DNA of 64,000 bases from CAKZNE01 sp002695025 (GTDB lineage Bacteria > Bacteroidota > Bacteroidia > Flavobacteriales > Schleiferiaceae). The notes beneath the pieces are model-generated. The model was not told the origin of the DNA. It did not search any database and was given only the letters and a program-made list of their open reading frames with translations. The DNA is taken from contig CAJWML010000009.1 of assembly GCA_913043285.1 (NCBI GenBank), forward strand, positions 62,001-126,000. The letters are read 5' to 3'. Made by a program: the position numbers and the translations under genes. This document shows, in pieces, positions 53,786 through 60,904 of the stretch. Numbering within the stretch: position 1 is the stretch's first letter; every line of letters starts with the position of its first letter.

Positions 53786-55095
53786 GAAAGTGCTTCCTTA
53801 AAACGCTGAATAGCTCTTTCCCGCGCTTCCTTGTGATCTACAATGGGCTCCGGGTAGTGCGCTGTACCGTATTCCGGCACATATTGTTTAACGTATTTAT
53901 AATCAGGATCAAACTTCTGCAGTTGAAGAGCCGGATTAAAAACCCGGAAATAAGGGGCGGCATCCACACCGCTGCCCGCTGCCCATTGCCAGCCACCCAC
54001 GTTGGACGCCTGCTCATAATCCAGTAGTTTCTCAGCAAACCAAGCTTCTCCCCAGCGCCAGTCTATCAACAAATGCTTGGTTAAAAAGCTGGCCACCACC
54101 ATACGGATCCGATTGTGCATAAAGCCGGTAGTGGAAAGCTCCCGCATACCGGCATCCACCAAAGGATAACCGGTTTTCCCCTCTTTCCATTTATGGAAGT
54201 ATTCCTCCTTATTCTCCCATCGTATATGATCATAGGCCGGACGAAATGAATTTTCAACCGTATGAGGAAAATGATACAATATCATCTGGTAAAAATCCCG
54301 CCAGATCAATTCATTAAAATATTTCTCGTTTTCCTGTTGGCCGACACGTGCCAGCTCACGTATACTCACGGTTCCAAAACGCAAGTGCAGGCTCATACGA
54401 CTGGTGCCTTTAATGGCCGGCACATCACGGGTTTTATGGTATGTATTGATTACTTCCTGATCTATATCTCGAGTAGGAAAGTCAAACTCCACAGTCGTAA
54501 AACCCATTTCTTCCAAAGGGGGTAACTGCTGCTCATCCAGTTGCAGGAAATTTTCTGCATATTTCAAGGTGGGGTAACTCCTCAGGTAAAAATCATGGAG
54601 CCTGGATTTCCACTTACGCATATAGGGAGTGTATACGGTATAGGGCTTACCGTCATCTTTGACCACTTCGTACTTATCAAAAATCACCTGATCCTTATAC
54701 CCTTTCAAACTTACACCCTCACTGTTCAGAAATTCATAGATCTCCTTATCACGCTGGCGTGCATAGGGTTCATAATCGCGGTTGCAGAAAACAGTCTTTA
54801 TCGCAAAATCCTTCAGTAGTTGCCGGTACACCCCTATAGGCTTACCATGGTATACTTTTAAACCTGATTTCCATTCCTGTCGCAGTTCACGGTTTAACCG
54901 CTCTACTTCCTGATGAATAAAAGTAAGCCTGCGATCCTCTTTATTGTCCAGTTTATCGAGGATGTCTGAGTCAAAGATAAATACCGGAAGTACCTTATAT
55001 CCTGAACGAAGAGCATGGTACAACCCGGCATTGTCATGAAGCCGTAGATCTCTCCTAAACCAGAAAACCGCAACCGCATCAGTTGAACTGGCCAT
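53782..55095 (-). CDS. phr: Cryptochrome/deoxyribodipyrimidine photolyase (437 aa)
   Basis: The N-terminal photolyase alpha/beta domain starts VFWFRRDLRLHDN. The FAD-binding domain shows TSRMSLHLRFGTVSIRE, LIWRDFYQMILYHFP, STTGFMHNRIRMVVASFLTK and ASNVGGWQWAAGSG. These are standard residues of class I-like CPD photolyases, which use blue light to repair pyrimidine dimers. It is the last gene of the minus-strand run behind the ECF sigma factor, 2 bp after the SDR gene, which fits light-induced photoprotection. Cryptochrome function cannot be excluded from sequence alone. Confidence 0.93.
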   Translation of the reverse strand: MASSTDAVAVFWFRRDLRLHDNAGLYHALRSGYKVLPVFIFDSDILDKLDNKEDRRLTFIHQEVERLNRELRQEWKSGLKVYHGKPIGVYRQLLKDFAIKTVFCNRDYEPYARQRDKEIYEFLNSEGVSLKGYKDQVIFDKYEVVKDDGKPYTVYTPYMRKWKSRLHDFYLRSYPTLKYAENFLQLDEQQLPPLEEMGFTTVEFDFPTRDIDQEVINTYHKTRDVPAIKGTSRMSLHLRFGTVSIRELARVGQQENEKYFNELIWRDFYQMILYHFPHTVENSFRPAYDHIRWENKEEYFHKWKEGKTGYPLVDAGMRELSTTGFMHNRIRMVVASFLTKHLLIDWRWGEAWFAEKLLDYEQASNVGGWQWAAGSGVDAAPYFRVFNPALQLQKFDPDYKYVKQYVPEYGTAHYPEPIVDHKEARERAIQRFKEALS

Positions 55096-55097
55096 AC

Positions 55098-55796
55098 TTA
55101 AAGGGTTCGCAGGTCAGACATTCCCCCATCTACTTTAAACACCTGGCCACTTATCCATCGTGCATCATCACTTAAAAGATAACAAGCCATTTTACTAGTA
55201 TCCCTGGCTTCCCCCACCCTTTTTAAGGGATGACGACTGGCGTTAGCCTCCCGCTTTTTATGGTTGGAAAGCAGTCCCTCTGCCAGTGGTGTATCCGTAA
55301 GAGAAGGCGCCACAGCATTAAATCGAATGGCTGGGGCATACTCTGCAGCCAAGCTGCGGGTTAAACCTTCTACAGCTCCTTTTGCTGCACTTATGCTACT
55401 ATGAAAGGGCATACCGGTTTGTACGGCTACCGTGCTGAACAGAACTACGCTTCCCTGCCCCGACTTTTTAAGAGCCTTCACACATTGCTGAATAACTTTT
55501 ACAGCTCCCAAATAATTAATCTGTAACTCGTGCTGCAGGTTGTCCATAGATATACGTTCAAAAGGACGCAGATTGATGGTGCCCGGACAATAAACCAAGC
55601 CATGTAACTCTTCAGGAACTTCAAGTTGAGAGTTGCCCGTCACATCATATTCCTGCCTTTGAACACCATTGGGTAAACCTTCTGCTTTTTTGGCTGAACG
55701 CGAAGCTATAGTGATGGCGTAGCCTTTTTCATGAAGGTCGTGAACCAGTTGTTTGCCTATACCGGAACTACCACCAATTACTAAAACGTGTTTCAC
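55098..55796 (-). CDS. SDR-fold protein lacking the catalytic Tyr (232 aa)
   Basis: The Rossmann signature GGSSGIGKQ, the YDVT segment, LVYCPGTINLRP (NAG-like position) and VDGG near the C-terminus identify the short-chain dehydrogenase/reductase superfamily. The Ser of STVAVQ is kept, but where YxxxK is expected the sequence is FHSSISAAKGAVEG, with Ile in place of Tyr. Similar V/I versions exist in other Bacteroidota as far as I recall, so it is probably a conserved divergent family rather than a damaged gene. It lies 47 bp after the pterin synthase gene and 2 bp before phr, so a pterin or pigment redox role is possible. Confidence 0.85.
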   Translation of the reverse strand: MKHVLVIGGSSGIGKQLVHDLHEKGYAITIASRSAKKAEGLPNGVQRQEYDVTGNSQLEVPEELHGLVYCPGTINLRPFERISMDNLQHELQINYLGAVKVIQQCVKALKKSGQGSVVLFSTVAVQTGMPFHSSISAAKGAVEGLTRSLAAEYAPAIRFNAVAPSLTDTPLAEGLLSNHKKREANASRHPLKRVGEARDTSKMACYLLSDDARWISGQVFKVDGGMSDLRTL

Positions 55797-55843
55797 AGTT
55801 TGGTTTTAGTTTAAAGAGTTGGATCAATTAAAAAGTCCGCACT

Positions 55844-56254
55844 TTAAGTCCCACTGTACTCGGCAAAATTGCGGGGGGTTTCGTAGAGTGTAACTTTGAG
55901 CTTATACTTTAGATCCAGCTTTGGCCTAAGGCGTTTCCAGATCACAACAGCAATATTTTCAACCGTAGGATTCAGAGAAGCAAAATCATCCACTTCCTCA
56001 TTTAGGTTTTTATGATCCAGGTACTCCTCAACCCTTTCGGTAATCAATTCCTTAAGCCAGCCCATATCCACCACATAGCCGGTTTCCGGGTCCACCGGCC
56101 CGGTTACGGAAACTATCAATTCATAATTATGGCCGTGGTACCTGGGGTTGGAACATTTGCCGAATACGGCCGAATTTTTGGCATCGTCCCATGCCGGGTT
56201 AAAAAGCCGGTGCGCGGCATTAAAGTGAGCATGCCTGTTTACCGTTACTTCCAA
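55844..56254 (-). CDS. 6-pyruvoyl-tetrahydropterin synthase/QueD-family protein (136 aa)
   Basis: The TTG at 56254-56252 (LEVTVNRHAHFNAAHRLF) is chosen because a purine-rich AAGGAAGGG lies just upstream and it gives the family's usual length; an ATG at 56305 would extend into idi. Zinc His residues (FNAAHRL, HGHNY), the LDHKNLN pair and the YETPRN Glu are present. The catalytic Cys lies in GKCSNPRYHGHNY: Cys followed by five residues then HGH, as in eukaryote-type pyruvoyl-tetrahydropterin synthases, rather than the three-residue spacing of typical QueD. It overlaps idi by 10 bp. Confidence 0.88.
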   Translation of the reverse strand: MEVTVNRHAHFNAAHRLFNPAWDDAKNSAVFGKCSNPRYHGHNYELIVSVTGPVDPETGYVVDMGWLKELITERVEEYLDHKNLNEEVDDFASLNPTVENIAVVIWKRLRPKLDLKYKLKVTLYETPRNFAEYSGT

Positions 56255-56772
56255 GACCCTTCCTTTAATTTCTCTACAAAACGGTTGAAGATAATCTTGA
56301 ACCACTCGGTATAATCATCTGAATTAACGGCCATATCCCGCTCCAGCTCTTCCAGGCTCATCCATTTCCAGCTCGCCACTTCATCCGGGTTTATGCGGGG
56401 AGTGCTATCTGAATACCCCACGTAAAGGTGATCAAACTCATGTTCGGTCATATCATTGTCAAACTCCGCCCGGTATACAAAGTCAAAAAGTTTGTTAAGA
56501 GGGCAATCAAAACCCATTTCCTCCTGTAACCTTCGGTGGGCAGCGTCTTCCGGCCGCTCATTATGGCGTGGATGACTGCAACAGGTATTGGTCCACAAAC
56601 CTCCGGAATGGTATTTATGAAAGGCTCTTTGCTGCATCATCAGCTCGCCATTACTGTTCAGTATAAAAACAGAAAATGCGCGATGCAACAATCCCTGCCG
56701 GTGAGCTTCCATCTTCTCCATCAGGCCAAGCTCATTATCATGTTCGTCCACAAGGACTACATTTTCAATCAT
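56245..56772 (-). CDS. idi: Isopentenyl-diphosphate delta-isomerase, type I (175 aa)
   Basis: A Nudix-fold protein with the IDI catalytic Cys in TNTCCSHPRHNE and the Nudix Glu residues in RRLQEEMGFDCPL. Other family motifs are HRAFSVFILNSNGELMMQQR and the C-terminal EVASWKWMSLEEL. It interconverts isopentenyl and dimethylallyl diphosphate, the entry step to geranylgeranyl diphosphate. It follows crtB by 13 bp in the carotenoid operon. Confidence 0.95.
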   Translation of the reverse strand: MIENVVLVDEHDNELGLMEKMEAHRQGLLHRAFSVFILNSNGELMMQQRAFHKYHSGGLWTNTCCSHPRHNERPEDAAHRRLQEEMGFDCPLNKLFDFVYRAEFDNDMTEHEFDHLYVGYSDSTPRINPDEVASWKWMSLEELERDMAVNSDDYTEWFKIIFNRFVEKLKEGSWK

Positions 56773-56785
56773 GAAGGGGAAATCT

Positions 56786-57622
56786 TTATAAGAGGTTAAA
56801 ACTGTGCCTAAAATAGGAACTTAACAGCAAACCGTACTTATTGGAATTGGGAATTCTCACCCGTTTTTGCAGTATTACCTGGGCGGGTGTAGCTTTAATC
56901 TTTTGAAACAGAGCATAGTAATAAACATACGCAATGTACACTCCAAAGCGAGCCTTTTTAGGCAGTTTAAGAATGCCTTCATACCCCTTGCGGAAATCCT
57001 TTTCAATATCAGCCTCTATTTCCGATTTGACCGTATCATTGAACTCATCAATCTCAACTCCCGGAAAATAGATCCTGCCCAGGTGGTAATAATCTGCATT
57101 AAGATCTCTTAAAAAGTTGATCTTTTGAAAGGCAGAGCCTAGCTTCATAGCTTCAGGACTCAGGGCTTCATATTGCTTCTGATCTCCGTAACAAAAGACC
57201 TTGAGACACATAAGACCCACTACTTCGGCTGAACCGAGTATGTATTCATCGTAGCTCCTGGAATCGTATTCACGTGGATTGATATCCATTTCCATACTCT
57301 TCAGGAAAGTATCAATAAGGTTCCGGTCAATATTAAACTCATTCACCGTAGCCTGGAATGAGTTCAGTACCGGGTTGAGACTGATGCCCCGTTCAATGGC
57401 ATCATAGGTTTGCTCCCTGAAATTGTCAAGAAGCCATTTTTTATCATGTTCGTGGAAGGTATCCACCACCTCATCCGCAAAACGTACAAAACCATAGATA
57501 GCATAAATATGCTGATGCAAGGTGCGGTCCAGGAAGAATATTCCCAGGGAAAAGGAGGTACTGTAACTGGTTGTTACCATTTTACTGGTGCGCTGGGATA
57601 CTTTGTCGAAGAGAGCTTTCAT
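56786..57622 (-). CDS. crtB: Phytoene synthase (278 aa)
   Basis: Both Asp-rich substrate motifs are present: FVRFADEVVDTFH and KINFLRDLNADYH. The family opening with a Ser/Thr/Tyr stretch (TTSYSTSFSLGIFFLD) is also seen. It condenses two geranylgeranyl diphosphates to phytoene. It overlaps the end of crtI by 4 bp (ATGA), so translation is coupled. Confidence 0.95.
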   Translation of the reverse strand: MKALFDKVSQRTSKMVTTSYSTSFSLGIFFLDRTLHQHIYAIYGFVRFADEVVDTFHEHDKKWLLDNFREQTYDAIERGISLNPVLNSFQATVNEFNIDRNLIDTFLKSMEMDINPREYDSRSYDEYILGSAEVVGLMCLKVFCYGDQKQYEALSPEAMKLGSAFQKINFLRDLNADYYHLGRIYFPGVEIDEFNDTVKSEIEADIEKDFRKGYEGILKLPKKARFGVYIAYVYYYALFQKIKATPAQVILQKRVRIPNSNKYGLLLSSYFRHSFNLL

Positions 57623-59115
57623 ATCGCAATTTTGTTAGGGCCTGCAAAATCCTTCTCCACTTCTCCGGCTACTACCTGTCCTGATATAAGTGCAGGAGGC
57701 ACGCCCGGGCCCGGAACGGTTAACTGCCCGGTATAATAAAGGTTGTGCACCTTTGAGCTTTTGAGGGAGGGTTTCAGTATTGCAGTCTGTTTTAGTGTAT
57801 TGGCTAAACCATAGGCGTTACCTTTGAAGGCATTATAGTCCGAGATAAAATCGGAGTGTGCGTATGATTTTCTATAATCTACGAAATCAATAATGCTCTG
57901 GTTTGTAAGGATCTCCATGCGGTTCATGATCCGGTCGTAATATTTTTCCCGTACAAAGTGGTCATCATCGAGACCGGGAGCAACCGGCATCAATACAAAC
58001 AAATTCTCACATCCGGCTGGTGCGGTTTCGGTTTCGGTTTTTGAAGTAGCTGAAACATAAAACAGTGGATTTTCAGGCCATTGCGGATGATCATAGATAT
58101 CCCTGGCATGTTGATCAAAATCCTTGTCAAAAAAGAGATTATGGTGTTTGATGCCCTCCAGTTTCTTGCGGACACCCATATAAAATATAAGACAGGAAGG
58201 AGCCATTTTCCGGTTTTCCCAATACTTTTCGGAATATCTGCGATGGGCAGGCTCCAGGAGATGTTGTTCCACATGGTGATAATCAGCCCCTGCCACAATA
58301 ATATCGGCTTCATAATCCCCTTTGCTAGTAATCACCCGCTCCGCCATTTTGGAAGCATTCACCTCTATACCATGTACTTCGGCATTGGTAATAATTTCCA
58401 CTCCCTTTTCCTCCGCCAGCGAAACCATAGCTTCCACGATCTTGTACATGCCTCCTTTCGGATACCACGTACCCAAAGCCATATCCGCATAATTCATGAG
58501 ACTATAAAGGGCGGGAGTATTGGCTGGGGTTCCGCCTAAAAACAGAATGGGAAACTCCATTAACTGGCGGATACGGGGATTTTTGAAATTACTGTGTACA
58601 TAGGTACGCATGGATTTCAAAAGGTCCAGTTGAAAGAACCCTTTGAGGATCCGGGCATCGGCAAATTCAAGAAGGCTCCGGCCGGGTTTATACACCAGGT
58701 CGCGAATCCCTATCTCGTATTTATAGGCTGAGTCTGACAGGAATCTCCGTAGTTTTTCACTACTACCCTTTTCAATACTCTCAAAAATCGCATATAACTC
58801 CTTCAACGAAGCCGGAATATCCAGGTAATCATTTTCACCGTAATAAACCCTGTAGGAAGGATCCAGGCGGATGAGTTCATAATAATCAGAGACTGATTTC
58901 CCGAAGCGATTGAAATAGGATTCAAAAACATCGGGCATCCAGTACCAGCTGGGTCCCATATCAAAGGTATACCCCTCATCAAAAAATGACCTGGCCCGTC
59001 CTCCGGGCTGGTCATTTTTTTCCAGTAATTGTACAGAAAAACCTTTATCGGCTAATGAAGTTGCAGCTGAAAGGCCAGCGAAACCTGATCCAATTACGAT
59101 GACCTTTTTCTTCAT
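57619..59115 (-). CDS. crtI: CrtI-type phytoene desaturase (498 aa)
   Basis: FAD-binding IGSGFAGLSAATSLADKG at the N-terminus, then EKNDQPGGRARSF, the CrtI segment DMGPSWYWMPDVFESYF, and a C-terminal YYTGQLTVPGPGVPPALISG. These match CrtI-family desaturases, which convert phytoene to lycopene. It is 20 bp downstream of the sigma gene. No crtY or crtZ is in the window, so the final pigment cannot be named. Confidence 0.95.
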   Translation of the reverse strand: MKKKVIVIGSGFAGLSAATSLADKGFSVQLLEKNDQPGGRARSFFDEGYTFDMGPSWYWMPDVFESYFNRFGKSVSDYYELIRLDPSYRVYYGENDYLDIPASLKELYAIFESIEKGSSEKLRRFLSDSAYKYEIGIRDLVYKPGRSLLEFADARILKGFFQLDLLKSMRTYVHSNFKNPRIRQLMEFPILFLGGTPANTPALYSLMNYADMALGTWYPKGGMYKIVEAMVSLAEEKGVEIITNAEVHGIEVNASKMAERVITSKGDYEADIIVAGADYHHVEQHLLEPAHRRYSEKYWENRKMAPSCLIFYMGVRKKLEGIKHHNLFFDKDFDQHARDIYDHPQWPENPLFYVSATSKTETETAPAGCENLFVLMPVAPGLDDDHFVREKYYDRIMNRMEILTNQSIIDFVDYRKSYAHSDFISDYNAFKGNAYGLANTLKQTAILKPSLKSSKVHNLYYTGQLTVPGPGVPPALISGQVVAGEVEKDFAGPNKIAI

Positions 59116-59135
59116 ATTTTAACGCTGCAATACTA

Positions 59136-59639
59136 TTAGCGATAATCTTTAAGCTTATCCATCATTTTCCTCCTTGCCAGGAAGATACGACTTTTAACCG
59201 TGCCTAGAGGAATTTCCAGGATCTCAGCGATTTCTTCATATTTATACCCATTGTAGTACATCATGAAGGTTTCTACATAGGTTTTTTCCACTGAGTTGAT
59301 CTGTTTCATCATATACTCCCTATCCACAACGGCATCGGTCTGAACCGATTTCTCAGTTTCTCCCATATTGATGAAATATTTATTATCGGTTTCATCAACA
59401 AAGGTGTTTTGGTTTTTCTTTTTGCGATAAGCGTTGATGAAGGTATTCTTCATAATGGTATATAACCATCCTTTGATGTTGGTACCTTCCTGAAACTTAT
59501 CCTTGTTCTTTAAAGCTTTGAAGTAAGTTTCCTGCATGAGGTCATTGGAGTCTTCAAAACTCTTTGTCAATTTCATGGCCAGTTGTTGGAGGAAGCTCTG
59601 GTGCGACAGTATCAGACTTCCGAATTCTGATTTTGACAT
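59136..59639 (-). CDS. ECF RNA polymerase sigma factor (167 aa)
   Basis: Sigma2 (about 15-80) shows DSNDLMQETYFKALKNKDKF and the WLYTIMKNTFINAYRKKK recognition helix; sigma4 (about 115-165) shows YEEIAEILEIPLGTVKSRIF. No anti-sigma factor gene is adjacent. It heads the minus-strand operon with crtI and crtB, an arrangement known in carotenoid-making Bacteroidota, so it probably directs expression of this or linked light-stress genes. A strong -33/-7 promoter precedes it. Confidence 0.93.
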   Translation of the reverse strand: MSKSEFGSLILSHQSFLQQLAMKLTKSFEDSNDLMQETYFKALKNKDKFQEGTNIKGWLYTIMKNTFINAYRKKKNQNTFVDETDNKYFINMGETEKSVQTDAVVDREYMMKQINSVEKTYVETFMMYYNGYKYEEIAEILEIPLGTVKSRIFLARRKMMDKLKDYR

Positions 59640-59640
59640 A

Positions 59641-59738
59641 ATGTAAAGATTAGATGTTGTTTGTTATTTGTTTAAGTAAATCTACTCCAAAGTTAAACAA
59701 GAATTCCAGATGCACAAACTTTTATGTAAAGATTTTAC
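59641..59738. repeat. Repeats flanking the sigma/crt promoter: possible operator
   Basis: The 11-mer ATGTAAAGATT occurs at 59641-59651 and 59724-59734, one copy on each side of the promoter at 59688-59718. The upstream copy is part of a GTAAA-GAT-TTTAC palindrome (59726-59738), the symmetry expected for a dimeric MerR-type regulator. The MerR/B12 gene ends about 110 bp further upstream. Whether the repeats bind it is unknown. Confidence 0.45.
59688..59718 (-). promoter_or_regulatory. Bacteroidota -33/-7 promoter of the sigma-carotenoid operon
   Basis: On the minus strand TTTG (59718-59715), 19 bp, then TAACTTTG (59695-59688): a full match to the TTTG-N17-23-TAnnTTTG consensus of primary-sigma promoters in Bacteroidota. 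Transcription would start near 59681, giving a leader of about 42 bases before the sigma ATG at 59639. Confidence 0.7.
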
Positions 59739-59851
59739 TATAGCGAATAAACCAAGCCGTTCTAAAATCATTGAAAATCAATGTCTTAAAAATAGAACCT
59801 ACTGAATTTAGCAGAACAGGAAAGGTTCGTCACCTAAACAAGAAAGGAGAA

Positions 59852-60742
59852 TTATTGAACGAAGTTTCGCTTGAGCGTCTCAATGTCAGGGCACATCTCA
59901 ACATAACCAGGCACCTTGGTACCCTGATATTGATTAACCTGCAGGCCAGTTACAAAGAACTTGTAATTGGCAGGGTCAAACATTTCACCCATCCGGTCAA
60001 AATAGATGTCGAATTCCTCAAAGTGAGGACGGGTGGTGAAAATGGTAATAAACTGATCAATATGGGTACGCTCTGCAACCTCTTTCACGTATTCAAGAGG
60101 TACGGACTGACCAAGATAAATTACCCTGTGACCCTGTTTTTTAAGAAAGTAATACAGATAAAGCAGCCCCAGTTCGTGCAATTCATCAGCAGGAAGATAC
60201 AATACATAACTTTTCCCCTGCTTAGGGTTGGGCAGCATGGTTTGGTCTATAATCGAAAAGAGCTTTTGCTTGATGAGGTTGGAGATAAAATGCTCATTGC
60301 TAATGGTAATGGCACCCGCTTGCCAAAGCAACCCTACCTGTTGGATAAAGGCACCAACAATACGGGTTAAGGTTTCTTCAGTACCGAACTGGATGAGACA
60401 TTTATTGAAGATGGATTCAAATAGATACTCATCAAACTCCATCATGGAGATCTTCATCGCATTGATCTGGCTGTCATAATTACCCTGGTAACGCCCTGCG
60501 TCTATAACCGCAGTCCGCAACTCGTCAGAAGAAAGTTCAGCCACCTTGCTTATGCGCATACCGCTCTTTACTAAAACGGCAATATTCAACACCTTTTTGA
60601 GGTGTTCATCTATATAATAACGAATATTGGTGTCCGTGCGGAGCGGTTCAATAAGGTTATAACGCTGCTCCCAGGCACGTAAGGTGTGAGCCTTAATCCC
60701 GGATAGCTGTTCTAAGTCTTTTATTGAGTATTTAGATTCCAT
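59852..60742 (-). CDS. MerR-family regulator with coenzyme B12-binding photoreceptor domain (CarH/LitR type)
   Basis: A 296-aa protein. The MerR helix-turn-helix (1-70) reads YSIKDLEQLSGIKAHTLRAW and EQRYNLIEPLR. A helical bundle (about 90-170) carries W140-x9-E150-H151 in LLWQAGAITISNEHFIS, and a Rossmann-like B12-binding domain (about 175-290) has E187-x-H189-x-x-G192 in ADELHELG. Both motifs are the adenosylcobalamin photoreceptor signatures; His189 would be the lower cobalt ligand. In the Thermus protein, as I recall, the residue after the Trp is a His that binds cobalt after illumination; here it is Gln141. Such regulators repress light-protection genes in the dark, and the carotenoid/photolyase genes follow on the same strand. 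Confidence 0.88.
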   Translation of the reverse strand: MESKYSIKDLEQLSGIKAHTLRAWEQRYNLIEPLRTDTNIRYYIDEHLKKVLNIAVLVKSGMRISKVAELSSDELRTAVIDAGRYQGNYDSQINAMKISMMEFDEYLFESIFNKCLIQFGTEETLTRIVGAFIQQVGLLWQAGAITISNEHFISNLIKQKLFSIIDQTMLPNPKQGKSYVLYLPADELHELGLLYLYYFLKKQGHRVIYLGQSVPLEYVKEVAERTHIDQFITIFTTRPHFEEFDIYFDRMGEMFDPANYKFFVTGLQVNQYQGTKVPGYVEMCPDIETLKRNFVQ

Positions 60743-60887
60743 TCAACATTACATCGATCCACTCTTTGATGAAGGAGTTTTTACCCTTTACCACTAGATT
60801 AAAACGAAGCTTAAAAATTTTTGTTCAATGAACTGGTGAAAATCTTCAACAAAGGTAAAAAAATTCGCTATACCCTGTACAAGTTAG

Positions 60888-60895
60888 TACATTTG
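60888..60895 (+). promoter_or_regulatory. -7 promoter element just upstream of prfC
   Basis: TACATTTG is an exact TAnnTTTG match, with TTCG (one base off TTTG) 20 bp upstream. It ends 9 bp before the ATG at 60905, so the transcript would have almost no leader. Confidence 0.5.
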
Positions 60896-60904
60896 CCGGC
60901 CGCT

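Noticed and set aside
59771..60370. 199-aa open frame antisense to the MerR/B12 gene
   Set aside because: The minus-strand protein carries full family motifs; the antisense frame is a shadow.
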